Of a DNA stretch of 28,703 nucleotides, positions 1-7,480 are shown one piece after another. The notes beneath the pieces are model-generated. The model made no database searches and was not told the DNA's origin. It saw nothing but the letters and a program-made list of their open reading frames with translations. How positions within the stretch are numbered: position 1 is the stretch's first letter; each line of letters starts with the position of its first letter. Both the position numbers and the translations under genes were made by a program. This DNA comes from Cyanobacteria bacterium HKST-UBA02 (GTDB lineage: Bacteria > Cyanobacteriota > Vampirovibrionia > Obscuribacterales > Obscuribacteraceae), in assembly GCA_020431945.1 (NCBI GenBank), contig JAGQHH010000472.1, forward strand, positions 1 to 28,703. The letters are read 5' to 3'.

Positions 1-237
1 ATGGTGCAGGCCCTGACCCCGCTTGCTCAGGAATCGACCCACCGGTGTATCTTCACCCAGGGGCTCGAGAAGCTCGATATGCGTGTTTCCCATATCCAGC
101 TTGGCAACACGAACTCCCTGCTCCTCCACGGTCTCGACGCATATGCAGCGAGCTTTGAGGCTCCTTGTATAGAACTCCAGAGACTCCTCGAGATTATGCA
201 CAGCCACCGCAATGTGATCGACTCTAAGCTCCGACAT
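1..237 (-). CDS. mce: methylmalonyl-CoA epimerase, N-terminal part (cut by window edge)
   Basis: The minus strand read from the ATG at 237 gives 79 codons that stay open to the window edge. The product begins MSELRVDHIAVAVHNLEES and continues with EQGVRVAKLDMGNTHIELLEP and a KRGQGLHH segment. These are the hallmark N-terminal motifs of methylmalonyl-CoA epimerase in the glyoxalase/VOC fold, with the first metal-ligand His in VDHIAVAV and the next in GLHH. The family interconverts (2R)- and (2S)-methylmalonyl-CoA between propionyl-CoA and the B12-dependent mutase. An AGGAGG ribosome site lies 5-6 bases before the ATG. The secreted-protein gene 273-704 ends 35 bases upstream on the same strand, so the two are probably co-transcribed. 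The C-terminal half lies outside the window. Confidence 0.85.
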   Translation of the reverse strand, partial: MSELRVDHIAVAVHNLEESLEFYTRSLKARCICVETVEEQGVRVAKLDMGNTHIELLEPLGEDTPVGRFLSKRGQGLHH

Positions 238-272
238 GAATCCTCCTGACCTTCTTAGCGAGGGGCGGCAGG

Positions 273-704
273 TCAGGGACCGAAACCGGAAGCGCGTTCC
301 CAGAACTTATGCCATTTGTTGAAAATGCGCAGCTCGCTGAACTCATCATACTCTTTCCAGGTGCTCATCAGCCTGGTGGCTCGCTCGATGGCGCTCACCT
401 GATCGAAAGGCGCCCAGACTTCGCCCCTCCACTTGGGATCGTAATAAAAGCGATTCAGGGCAGTGGTCAGATTGATAGAGGTATCGACATTCAGCATATA
501 AGCCTGACCATCCTCCCTCACAGGGAAAAAGCCGTTCTCCGCCGGTGGTGGAACAAGACCTTCTCGCCTGGGAGCATGCGGCTCTTCGATGAACGCAGGA
601 GCTTTGCGATTGCGAAAGAGTCGATCCGGAATACTGTCTTTCGCGGAGACTGGCAGACCCTGGAGCATGAGCACCATCAGGGCTGAAGCTATAAGAATTC
701 TCAT
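273..704 (-). CDS. small secreted protein of unknown function
   Basis: This 143-residue protein has a clear signal peptide: MRILIASALMVLMLQG, then a PVSA-KD cleavage-like site near residue 22. The mature part starts with a basic/proline-rich stretch (RNRKAP, PHAPRRE) and ends in an aromatic, charged region (YYDPKWRGEVW, FNKWHKFWERASGFGP) that looks globular. I recognise no family. The ATG at 704 gives the most compact signal peptide. An in-frame ATG at 731 would add MGRRIARLI, also a workable n-region, and neither has a strong ribosome site. A good minus-strand promoter lies at 815-843. Its partner downstream is the epimerase gene, but the sequence shows no functional link. Confidence 0.7.
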   Translation of the reverse strand: MRILIASALMVLMLQGLPVSAKDSIPDRLFRNRKAPAFIEEPHAPRREGLVPPPAENGFFPVREDGQAYMLNVDTSINLTTALNRFYYDPKWRGEVWAPFDQVSAIERATRLMSTWKEYDEFSELRIFNKWHKFWERASGFGP

Positions 705-814
705 AATCAAGCGGGCTATCCTTCTTCCCATGCCGCCCGGACATCCCTGAAACCCGGAGTACGGCGGCAGCCACACTATCATATTCCAGAAAGCAGCCCG
801 GGTGGTAGAGACGG

Positions 815-843
815 CTTATAACTTAAATAAACATGCTTGGAAA
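815..843 (-). promoter_or_regulatory. sigma70-like promoter for the 273-704 / mce unit
   Basis: On the minus strand TTTCCA (-35) is followed after exactly 17 bases by TATAAG (-10). Transcription would start near 808, about 75-105 bases before the candidate start codons of the secreted-protein gene. Confidence 0.5.
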
Positions 844-905
844 CGGGCGCCCAGTGAAGTAGACTTTGCCACTTGATTATTTTAGTTTCGTGGAGTTTCC
901 CGGCG

Positions 906-2255
906 ATGGCACTGAATCTGCAAAAACTCGAACAGAATCTCGCAATCAAGCTTGCTGCTCTGGTTGCCGGCAGCCTTATCACATTTCTTTCGCCCGTGGC
1001 CGCGCAAGCGGATCAGCCACCGGTCAAAGAGTTCACCTACGAAGACGCTCTCAAGGCCCTGGAGCAAACCAAGGAGCACAGCAAAGCAGCCGAGAGCTGG
1101 GGAACGCCACGGACCGTGGCTGTCCCGGATGGTGTCGACCCCAACAAGGTGATCGAGCAGAAAGCCATCAAAGTTCCTGGAATTCTCGGTCTCGATAAAA
1201 CCGGTCCCGATCACATGACACCGATCACAGTGGACCCCACGCAGCTACCCAAGCCCACGGCTCAATCCCAGACCCCGGAAGCGAACCCGGAAAGCGCCTT
1301 CGCCGCTGCTGCGACCACGCAAGCCAAGCCCGCAGCGGCCCAGGCACCGACACCGGGAGCATCGAATGAGCAGCCGGGAGGCTGGGACTGGCTCCAGTCC
1401 CAGGAGAACGCCGGACAGACCCCTAATGGCGCCGCCGGCAATGCCGTTCAACCAGTAAGCAACACTCCGGTGAGCTCCGCAGGAGCCCCGGTACCGTCCC
1501 GCGCTCCGCAGAGCACCATGACCACCACTTATGAAGCACCGGTAGCGACCCAGGCCGCAGCCCGGGCTCAAGAGGAGGAGCAGATCCTCGATCAAGAGCA
1601 AGAGCCGGAGCAAGCACAAGCGCAAGAACCAGATCAGGAGCAAGCCCCAGCCCAGGCCGCAGCGCCGGCAGAAGAGACTCCCAAGGATGCCGTAGCTTGC
1701 TACAACCGCGCAATCAAGCTGCATCTGTCCGGCAAGCTCGATCAGGCCATCGAAGAATACGGCATGGCGCTTCAAGCCAACCCGGAGCTCGGTCAGGCCC
1801 ATTGCAATCTCGGTCTCATCTATAACCAGCAGCATCGCTACGACGAAGCCATTGCCGAGTTCCGCAAGGCCCTGGCGATCAATCCCCAGGACGCCATTAC
1901 CTATAACGGCATAGGAGCCGCCCTGAGAGCCAAGAACGACCTGGACGGCGCCATCAAGAACTGGCAGACCGCCATCTCGCTCAAAGACGATCTGGCCACC
2001 GCCCACTACAACCTGGGTGCCGCTTATGAAATGAGAAAAGAGTACGACAAGGCCCTCGATCAATACCAGAGAGCCACCGAAAGCGATAACCGCCTCGGTG
2101 AAGCCTACTACCGCACCGGTCTGATCATGAGCCGCGAGAACCGTCTCGAAGACGCCAAAGAGCAATTCACCAAAGCTCTCAAAGTCTCGGACAAGGCCGA
2201 CTACAGCGAAGACGCTCGCCGTCGTCTCGCTACCCTGGAGCAGAAATCCCAGTAA
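906..2255 (+). CDS. secreted TPR-repeat protein with low-complexity linker
   Basis: This is a 449-residue protein. It opens with a signal peptide (MALNLQKLEQ, hydrophobic LAALVAGSLITFLSPVAA, then AQA-D). A long disordered stretch rich in Ala, Pro, Gln and Glu follows, including Q/E/A runs near residues 215-255. About five TPR units fill the C-terminal 190 residues, with consensus signatures such as GKLDQAIEEYGMALQANP, RYDEAIAEFRKALAINP and NRLEDAKEQFTKALKVS. TPR arrays mediate protein-protein contacts; the partner is unknown. The ATG at 906 is preferred over 873 because it gives a proper signal peptide and has GGAG 10 bases upstream. The gene stands alone and ends at a strong terminator. Confidence 0.85.
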   Translation: MALNLQKLEQNLAIKLAALVAGSLITFLSPVAAQADQPPVKEFTYEDALKALEQTKEHSKAAESWGTPRTVAVPDGVDPNKVIEQKAIKVPGILGLDKTGPDHMTPITVDPTQLPKPTAQSQTPEANPESAFAAAATTQAKPAAAQAPTPGASNEQPGGWDWLQSQENAGQTPNGAAGNAVQPVSNTPVSSAGAPVPSRAPQSTMTTTYEAPVATQAAARAQEEEQILDQEQEPEQAQAQEPDQEQAPAQAAAPAEETPKDAVACYNRAIKLHLSGKLDQAIEEYGMALQANPELGQAHCNLGLIYNQQHRYDEAIAEFRKALAINPQDAITYNGIGAALRAKNDLDGAIKNWQTAISLKDDLATAHYNLGAAYEMRKEYDKALDQYQRATESDNRLGEAYYRTGLIMSRENRLEDAKEQFTKALKVSDKADYSEDARRRLATLEQKSQ

Positions 2256-2276
2256 GCGACAGGACAATCAGACTCG

Positions 2277-2304
2277 AAAGGACGGCTTCTAGCCGTCCTT
2301 TTTT
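2277..2304 (+). terminator. intrinsic terminator of the TPR gene
   Basis: A perfect 11-bp stem (AAAGGACGGCT / AGCCGTCCTTT) with loop TCT runs into a T-tract. It sits between the plus-strand TPR gene and the converging minus-strand gene that ends at 2307. Confidence 0.9.
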
Positions 2305-2306
2305 GC

Positions 2307-2810
2307 TCAGGGCTGACCGCCGGCAATGCGGTCCACAACTCCGCTGGTGCTCTTTCCCGGAACCAGGGCGAGGATATGCACCTTGCCTCCGAAAGATTCC
2401 ACCACCGGGGTCTCTTCCAGCTTTTCCGGGCTATAGTCGCTACCTTTCACATGAATATCCGGCTTGATCTCTTTGAGAAATTCCACCGGCGTATCCTCAT
2501 CGAAAATCGTCACATAGTCGACACAGGCGAGACTGGCCAGGACTTCCGCGCGATCGTCCTGGCTGTTTATCGGTCTTGTCGGGCCCTTGAGACGGCGCAC
2601 CGAGTCATCGCTATTGATACCGACCACGAGCACATCGCCCAGGGCCCGAGCCTGTTTCAGGATGCGGGTATGCCCGACATGGAGGATGTCGAAACAGCCA
2701 TTGGTAGTGACGATCTTCTTGCCCGACTTCCGCAGGTCCTCAGCCAGTCCGGCAAGCTCATTTCTAGCAACTACGTTATCTAGCAAATCCTGGCTCCTGT
2801 GCCGTCGCAT
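2307..2810 (-). CDS. rfaE2: D-glycero-beta-D-manno-heptose 1-phosphate adenylyltransferase
   Basis: This 167-residue stand-alone nucleotidyltransferase domain carries the cytidylyltransferase-like signature: TNGCFDILHVGH with HVGH at residues 44-47, then VGINSDDSVRRLKGPTRPI and DDRAEVLASLACVDYV. This pattern is typical of RfaE/HldE domain II. The family transfers AMP from ATP to heptose-1-phosphate on the route to ADP-heptose for the LPS core or other heptosylated glycans. Here domain II is not fused to the kinase domain I, as in the two-gene variants, and no kinase gene is in the window. The ATG at 2810 is chosen because the longer reading frame only adds a non-family N-terminus. The gene implies an outer-membrane or surface-glycan pathway. 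Confidence 0.85.
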   Translation of the reverse strand: MRRHRSQDLLDNVVARNELAGLAEDLRKSGKKIVTTNGCFDILHVGHTRILKQARALGDVLVVGINSDDSVRRLKGPTRPINSQDDRAEVLASLACVDYVTIFDEDTPVEFLKEIKPDIHVKGSDYSPEKLEETPVVESFGGKVHILALVPGKSTSGVVDRIAGGQP

Positions 2811-2952
2811 TGTTTTCTCAAACTCTATCAAAACGGCTGACGATATAGTTTGAAGAATAAAAAACCACTGAAAATTATTCCTCAAACTAGATCATGCCGA
2901 ATGACGCACTCTGTTATGGCAATATTCTTTTATATGCCCTAGTAGTCTAAAG

Positions 2953-3000
2953 TAAAAAAGATTACGAGACAGACCCCCGGGGGAGGTCTGAATCGTAATC
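2953..3000 (-). terminator. intrinsic terminator of the deaminase gene
   Basis: On the minus strand an outer stem GATTACGA/TCGTAATC encloses a second stem (CAGACC / GGTCTG) around a GC-rich centre. It is followed by six T residues, and lies 10 bases after the stop codon at 3010. Confidence 0.9.
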
Positions 3001-3009
3001 GAAGTGGCA

Positions 3010-4110
3010 TCAGCCGCGGTAACCCTCACGCAGCTTCCTGCGAAGCTGGGCTTTCACCGCCCTGGAGAAGGACGAGGCAGCCACGGCGTTGAGGTTGACC
3101 TCGAGGAACTCGCGGTCGCCCCAGCCGAAAGCCCGTTGCAACTTGCGATATTCGTCGCTGAGCTGCACCTCGGTGAAGAGGGTGCCGTCGGTATTGACGG
3201 TTACGAGCTTGCCTTCCTTCAGGAAGCGATCGATGGGATGGTCCTGATAAGAAGCCACCTGCCCGGTGACCTCGTTGGAGGTCGGGCAGACTTCCAGGTA
3301 CTGGCCCCAGTCGCCCTTGATACCATGCCCGATACGCCGGATCTTGTGAGCGGCGATGAGCTTGATATCGGTAGCGGTGGGCTTGCGGGTCTCAGTGAGA
3401 TGGATGGTCAGGTCGATGCGGCCCCGGCTCTTCTCACGCACATACTCCGCAGCGTCGATCCACCAGGGAAGCACGCCGGGATTGAGCTCTTCGTCGGCTG
3501 CCAGGTCGAAAACACCGACATGACGACGATAGCGAAGGCTGAGGTCGGCGAGGCGGAAAGCCATATCGCGATCCTCGTGCCTGAGAGCGCAGACGATGAG
3601 CTTGACGGGGAAAGGCGATGCGGAGATGCCTTCGATGACCGGCTCCATCACCTCGTCGAGGCTGAGACCGCCCATGGTGTGGAGCTGAGGCGCGAAGCGC
3701 AACTCCATGCCGATGATACCGTCCTTGACGGCAGTGGCGATCCTGTCCCTGGTGATGGCCAGGAGGTCATCCTGGGTCTGCATCAGGGGAAGAACATGGT
3801 CGACGATGGCCTGGACATAGTTGGCCAGGGACGCCTGGGCATAGGAGGCGATAAACTTCTGGTAGCGCGTAGCAGCCAGAGTGCGCAGACGTCGACGGTC
3901 CCAGCCGGTGGCGGCTTTCGCCTCCTGCCAGGGAGAAACGACATCTGCCGGGAAAGCGATCTTGGCCTTGTCGAAACCAATCTCATCCCAGCGAGTCAGC
4001 ATCCTGAGCGGCTCCGGAGAGCAGTCCAGGTGTTCGTGGATGAGAATTTTCGGCTTCGCCTGCATCTTGCGCTTGCCCAGAACAGGGTAACTGGTTTTTG
4101 TATTACTCAT
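3010..4110 (-). CDS. adenosine deaminase-like metal-dependent amidohydrolase
   Basis: This 366-residue protein fits the adenosine/AMP deaminase family, a TIM-barrel fold with one zinc. Visible landmarks are HEHLD (H25, H27, metal), ELRFAPQLH near 136-144, FDLAADE near 201-207, the HLTE catalytic motif (H237, E240), RIGHG (H262), LEVCPTSN (272-279) and the metal Asp in VNTDGT (D308). The residue after that Asp is normally a second Asp, which contacts the purine ring; here it is Gly309. The first motif also departs from the usual HVHLDGS (HEHLDCS). The catalytic machinery is therefore intact but the base-recognition side is altered, so the substrate may not be adenosine. GGAG lies 9 bases before the ATG. 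A 7-bp hairpin (4133-4149) sits just upstream in the leader. The gene is monocistronic with its own terminator. Confidence 0.8.
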   Translation of the reverse strand: MSNTKTSYPVLGKRKMQAKPKILIHEHLDCSPEPLRMLTRWDEIGFDKAKIAFPADVVSPWQEAKAATGWDRRRLRTLAATRYQKFIASYAQASLANYVQAIVDHVLPLMQTQDDLLAITRDRIATAVKDGIIGMELRFAPQLHTMGGLSLDEVMEPVIEGISASPFPVKLIVCALRHEDRDMAFRLADLSLRYRRHVGVFDLAADEELNPGVLPWWIDAAEYVREKSRGRIDLTIHLTETRKPTATDIKLIAAHKIRRIGHGIKGDWGQYLEVCPTSNEVTGQVASYQDHPIDRFLKEGKLVTVNTDGTLFTEVQLSDEYRKLQRAFGWGDREFLEVNLNAVAASSFSRAVKAQLRRKLREGYRG

Positions 4111-4132
4111 GTTACAGTCTCCAACCGTTTTC

Positions 4133-4149
4133 AGCTGCCCATGGCAGCT
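4133..4149 (-). other. hairpin in the deaminase leader
   Basis: A perfect 7-bp stem AGCTGCC / GGCAGCT with a 3-base loop lies 22 bases upstream of the deaminase start codon. It would form in the 5' leader of that mRNA. No function is assigned. Confidence 0.4.
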
Positions 4150-4328
4150 TCTAGTCGTAGTATCGGCAAGAGCTCACCCGAGCTCCGCCCTGAGAAATAT
4201 CGATTCCGGTCTCTTCGCCTCGCGGAGGACGAGCGGTCTAACCTGCTTCTGGTCGACGGGCTTGAGTCTTCGGTTTTCGGTAGGGGGTCGAGAAGGAAAT
4301 CGAGAGGAATTACTCCTAGACCCTAGTA

Positions 4329-4362
4329 AAGGCTTCTTGACATAAGCAATAAGCGAAGCCTT
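4329..4362. repeat. 8-bp inverted repeat enclosing TTGACA
   Basis: AAGGCTTC and GAAGCCTT are perfect inverted copies with 18 bases between them, and the spacer begins with the consensus -35 hexamer TTGACA. There is no T-tract, so an operator is more likely than a terminator. Confidence 0.35.
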
Positions 4363-4373
4363 CCAAATTCACC

Positions 4374-4403
4374 TTGCCTATAAAAAGCATGTAATAATAT
4401 TAG
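4374..4403 (+). promoter_or_regulatory. possible promoter for exbD
   Basis: TTGCCT is followed by a very AT-rich block with TAATAT (spacing 15) and TATTAG (spacing 18) as candidate -10 boxes. It is about 200 bases upstream of exbD. The spacing is not ideal, so this is tentative. Confidence 0.3.
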
Positions 4404-4406
4404 GCT

Positions 4407-4565
4407 GTGCATCATGACAGCCGGTCTCGAGAACGCCTCGGCCCGGTCCGAGAGCCGGAATACCAGGCAGCAAGAGAGCTAGCGCAGCTCCATCAGATAT
4501 TGAAGCCCCTCAACAGCTTCAAATACCGGGTAAACCTGGTGGCAGAAGTGCCGGACAAGCGATAA
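4407..4565 (+). CDS. possible 52-residue peptide upstream of exbD
   Basis: A GTG-initiated frame stays open to TAA at 4563. Its C-terminal part (ARELAQLHQILKPLNSF, KYRVNLVAEVPDKR) has a protein-like hydrophobic pattern and ordinary codon use. Against it: there is no ribosome site, it directly abuts the promoter-like block, and I recognise no family. It could be a remnant of a longer gene or chance. Confidence 0.2.
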   Translation: MHHDSRSRERLGPVREPEYQAARELAQLHQILKPLNSFKYRVNLVAEVPDKR

Positions 4566-4606
4566 GATGACCCTGAGCGTAAAGCTAGACAAGGAGAAAC
4601 TGGCAT

Positions 4607-5041
4607 ATGTCCATGGGCGGTAAAGCAGGTGAAGTGTTCACCGAGATAAACGTGACGCCTCTGACAGACGTCTTTCTCGTGCTGCTTGTCATCATGATCC
4701 TGATCGCGCCCCTGGTCAATCAGGCCGTCCTGAAAGTGTCCCCTCCCGGGATATCGACAGCCCAGACACCTCCCAAAGACGACAAGCCCAAGGTGGAAGC
4801 CAATGTCACCGCCGACGGACGAATCTCGATCAATGGCGCCCCCATAGATCCGCCCGACACCAAGGCGATTATGGACGCCATCAAGGCGGAGCAGGCGAAG
4901 AATCCCGAAGCCGAGCTGCCTCTTATTCTGGCCTCCGACGAAGACGCCCTTCAGAAGCACGTGGTCTCCGTAATGGACGCAGCTGCCGGCTGTGACATCA
5001 AGAATATGGTCATCCTGCCGCCGAGGCCTTCGGGCAAGTAA
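4607..5041 (+). CDS. exbD: ExbD/TolR-family proton-channel subunit
   Basis: This 144-residue protein has the ExbD/TolR layout: a short cytoplasmic N-terminus (GEVFTEINVTPLTD), one transmembrane helix (residues about 20-40, VFLVLLVIMILIAPLV) with the conserved membrane-entry Asp in TPLTD, then a periplasmic domain. That domain carries the usual VTADGRISINGAPID and PLILASDEDA...VVSVMDAA segments. ExbD works with ExbB to couple proton flow to TonB- or Tol-type envelope work. No exbB, tonB or tolA gene is adjacent, so this is an orphan copy whose partner must be encoded elsewhere. AGGAG lies 10 bases before the ATG at 4607; the third codon is also ATG (4613). Confidence 0.9.
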   Translation: MSMGGKAGEVFTEINVTPLTDVFLVLLVIMILIAPLVNQAVLKVSPPGISTAQTPPKDDKPKVEANVTADGRISINGAPIDPPDTKAIMDAIKAEQAKNPEAELPLILASDEDALQKHVVSVMDAAAGCDIKNMVILPPRPSGK

Positions 5042-5435
5042 ACTTGCCACTACAGCCAGTATCACAACCGGAGCCCGATAGCGGGGGTGCGGAAAGCTTG
5101 CGTCAGCCGCGCTAGGGCGGATCTCAGCACCACGAGTGCCTGAAGGCCCTCTCACAAAAGTTCTAAACCATTATGACTATTACGATACCGAGTCCAGAAC
5201 CAGATCTTCGCCTGTCTTTTAATTAGAGACAATTCGTGAAGCACAGGAACTCGTGAATTGAATTGAGATCAGGCTCAGAGCTACGTTCTTGACATTCCTG
5301 TCTGATCATTCGAACAAGTAACTTCCCCAGAGCCCTCACCCCGCCAGATGCATGCCCGATCACGCCACCTAACGGTGTCGCGTGAGTTCTATGTCCGCAT
5401 GCAGACCGGCACGAACAAGACGAAAGGAGAGAACC
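5042..5435. other. intergenic region upstream of the NADAR-nadD operon
   Basis: These 394 bases have no supportable gene and no clear terminator after exbD. A consensus TTGACA occurs at 5289-5294 but no matching -10 follows. CAATTC / GAATTG form a short inverted pair near 5231-5261, with two TCGTGAA direct copies between. The operon promoter is probably here, but I cannot place it. Confidence 0.4.
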
Positions 5436-5891
5436 ATGGATATCAGATCCGGCTCGAAAGCCGCCAGCTTGAGCAACTTCTCGCCCCGTCCTTTCGTCTT
5501 CCGCGGCATACCTGCTGCGTCGATGGAAGGGCTTCTGCAGGGCTTGAAGTTCAAATCGCCCGAGATGCAGCGGCATGTCATGACGCTTGTCGGCAAAGCC
5601 GCCAAGTTCAAGGGCAAAGGCAAGAAATGGTGGCGCACCCAGACACTCTGGTGGCAGGGTGAGCCCATCGAACGGGATTCGAAAGAGTTCCAGGACCTGC
5701 TCGACGAAGCATTCACCGCGCTTTTCGAGCAGAATCAGGCCGCCCGAAGGGCGCTCCTGGCCACCGGCAAAGCGGTGCTCACTAACAGCATCGGCAAGAA
5801 CGATTCGAAACGGACCGTTCTCACCGAGCAGGAATTCGTCTCACGCCTCATGGCTCTGCGAGCCAGATTCGAGCGAGAGTCGAGCTCCTGA
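5436..5891 (+). CDS. NADAR-domain protein (YbiA/COG3236-like)
   Basis: This 151-residue protein matches the NADAR pattern along its length: SNFSPRPFVFRGIPAASMEG with the conserved Glu at residue 31, LLQGLKFKSPEMQ, KAAKFKGKGKKWW with WRTQTLWWQG following, ALFEQNQAARRALLATG, and a C-terminal VLTEQEFVSRLMALR helix. The superfamily includes the riboflavin-intermediate N-glycosidase YbiA/RibX and enzymes reported to remove ADP-ribose from guanine. The family is from motif memory, not a search. The AAGGAG site 6 bases upstream fixes the ATG at 5436; an upstream in-frame ATG at 5382 lacks one. It is the first gene of a five-gene operon, 13 bases before the MFS gene and upstream of nadD. The substrate is not determinable here. 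Confidence 0.65.
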   Translation: MDIRSGSKAASLSNFSPRPFVFRGIPAASMEGLLQGLKFKSPEMQRHVMTLVGKAAKFKGKGKKWWRTQTLWWQGEPIERDSKEFQDLLDEAFTALFEQNQAARRALLATGKAVLTNSIGKNDSKRTVLTEQEFVSRLMALRARFERESSS

Positions 5892-5904
5892 GAAGGGAGT
5901 CGTA

Positions 5905-7122
5905 ATGGATAACAGCTTGATGAAAGCGACGTTCAGCTCCCTGAAGCATCCGGCTTTCCGCTGGTATTGCCTGGGAGTGATTGCTTCTCTGACCGGGTCC
6001 TTGATGCAGGAAATCGTCGTCGCCTGGATCGCATACCAGATGACCGGTTCCAGCTTCGTACTCGGCTCGATCCTGTTTTGTTTCCAGATTCCGATGCTCA
6101 CCCTGGGCATCATCGGTGGATTCGCCGCCGACCGTTTCGACCGCAAGAGAATCATCGTCTGGACCCAGCGAGCAGCGCTCCTGGTTTGTCTGACATGGTT
6201 CTCGCTCTCAGTCACCGGACACCTGGCCGTCTGGCACCTCTATGTGCTCTCGGCTGTGTTCGGTCTGATAGTGGCGTTCGAGATACCGGCGCGATTCGCC
6301 GTAATTCCCCAGCTTGTCAGCGACGAGGACATCATGAATGCCTTCTCGCTGGACAGCCTGCTCTTCTACTCAGGCAGAGTAGCCGGACCGGCTCTGGCGG
6401 CGGTCATGCTCGGAACCCTGGGGGCGACGGCTTGCTTCGCGGCAAACGCGCTCACCTATGTGTTCGAGCTCTTCACCCTCCGCTACATTCATCCGAAACC
6501 CAGAGATGAGTCCCACAACCCGGGGCTCCGCGAAGCATTCGCCTTCGCCTACGGAAACAGCTCGATCAGAAGACTCCTCCTGATGGTGGCTGTATTCAGC
6601 TTCTGCGGCGTCTATATCCCGCTCATGCCGGTCTTCACCAGCCTGCTGCACGGGAACGAGACCACCAACGGACTGCTGGTGGCAGCCTCCGAGATAGGAG
6701 CCATGGTCGGCTCTCTCATCCTCGCCTATGTCACCGCCACGAAGACCAGGGCCGCGTCGCTTCCCCGTTACGTGGGCGTGGCCGGATTCTCCTACGGGAT
6801 ATTCCTGGCACTCTTCGCCGGCTCAGGCAGTGTCGCCGTATCCATGGCAATGATCGTCCCGGTAGGCTTCTCCATGACCATCGTCCTGATCGGCAGCCAT
6901 GCCCTGGTGCAGAGTCATGTCGAGGACAGGATGAGAGGAGTGATTTCCACGGTCTTCTGGATGTACTCCTACTTCGGGATGTTCGCCATCGGCGGACCGG
7001 TATTCGGATGGCTCGTCGAAAAGCTCGGGCCGGCGGTAACGATGCAGACCGGCGCAGCCGCCTGCATTGTGACCACGGCACTTTACCTGTACTCGAAGAG
7101 CAGAGAAGAGAAACGAATATGA
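5905..7122 (+). CDS. MFS transporter, EntS/MFS_3-type exporter
   Basis: This 405-residue protein is almost wholly hydrophobic, with about 12 predicted helices. The MFS loop-2 motif reads GGFAADRFDRKRII (residues about 72-85). EIPARFAVIPQLV and NAFSLDSLLFYSGRVAGPAL are the strings typical of the EntS/DHA3-like exporters. Such proteins use the proton gradient to expel small molecules such as siderophores or drugs; the substrate here is unknown. GGGAG precedes the ATG at 5905 by 5 bases; the longer upstream frame is out of family. The stop codon overlaps the next gene's ATG (ATGA at 7119-7122), so the two are translationally coupled. Its place between a NADAR protein and NadD makes a nucleotide- or NAD-related substrate thinkable but unproven. 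Confidence 0.85.
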   Translation: MDNSLMKATFSSLKHPAFRWYCLGVIASLTGSLMQEIVVAWIAYQMTGSSFVLGSILFCFQIPMLTLGIIGGFAADRFDRKRIIVWTQRAALLVCLTWFSLSVTGHLAVWHLYVLSAVFGLIVAFEIPARFAVIPQLVSDEDIMNAFSLDSLLFYSGRVAGPALAAVMLGTLGATACFAANALTYVFELFTLRYIHPKPRDESHNPGLREAFAFAYGNSSIRRLLLMVAVFSFCGVYIPLMPVFTSLLHGNETTNGLLVAASEIGAMVGSLILAYVTATKTRAASLPRYVGVAGFSYGIFLALFAGSGSVAVSMAMIVPVGFSMTIVLIGSHALVQSHVEDRMRGVISTVFWMYSYFGMFAIGGPVFGWLVEKLGPAVTMQTGAAACIVTTALYLYSKSREEKRI

Positions 7123-7439
7123 CCTATCAACTCGCACCACTTCTGGTGGCCTGCGCAGCGCTCATGGGCGGACTCGTCCTGGGCAACAGGCTCGCCAGGA
7201 TTCAGCGCGCGGCATTCCTGCGCATACCTTTCGCCATCGCGCTCATCGCCCTGTTCATCTACGGCAGCGTGGCGACCAGCTTTCTAGTCGCCACCCTGGC
7301 CAAGCTCGGTCTGGGCGAAGCCTCTCGCTATATCGCGGTGGCTCTTCAGGCGTTGGTCTCCGGAGTCCTCTTCGGACACCTCTTCGCCCCGAACAAGCCT
7401 GCTTCCAAAGACGACGAGCCTGGCTCGGACGGCAAGTGA
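7119..7439 (+). CDS. three-helix membrane protein of unknown function
   Basis: This 106-residue protein has three hydrophobic segments at about residues 5-22, 35-58 and 69-89, and a short acidic cytoplasmic-type tail (SKDDEPGSDGK). No family is recognised. It starts inside the MFS stop codon (ATGA overlap), and the coupled translation suggests that it partners the exporter. NadD follows after 41 bases. Confidence 0.75.
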   Translation: MTYQLAPLLVACAALMGGLVLGNRLARIQRAAFLRIPFAIALIALFIYGSVATSFLVATLAKLGLGEASRYIAVALQALVSGVLFGHLFAPNKPASKDDEPGSDGK

Positions 7440-7480
7440 GCAGTCCCTCAACCTGAACCGAACCGGGAAACTCGCAAACC

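Larger units (their letters stand above)
4111..4606. other. divergent intergenic region between deaminase and exbD
   Basis: This 496-base stretch must hold divergent promoters. It contains a leader hairpin (4133-4149), an inverted repeat around a TTGACA (4329-4362), an AT-rich promoter-like block (4374-4403) and one weak short reading frame (4407-4565). I see no convincing larger gene. Confidence 0.5.

Noticed and set aside
1..249. 82-residue plus-strand frame at the left edge
   Set aside because: The opposite strand encodes the recognisable N-terminus of methylmalonyl-CoA epimerase with AGGAGG before its ATG.
3004..4326. 440-residue plus-strand frame
   Set aside because: Shadow of the deaminase gene on the other strand, which has all catalytic motifs and a ribosome site.
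5289..5294. TTGACA as promoter of the NADAR operon
   Set aside because: No acceptable -10 hexamer at 16-18 bases; could be chance.
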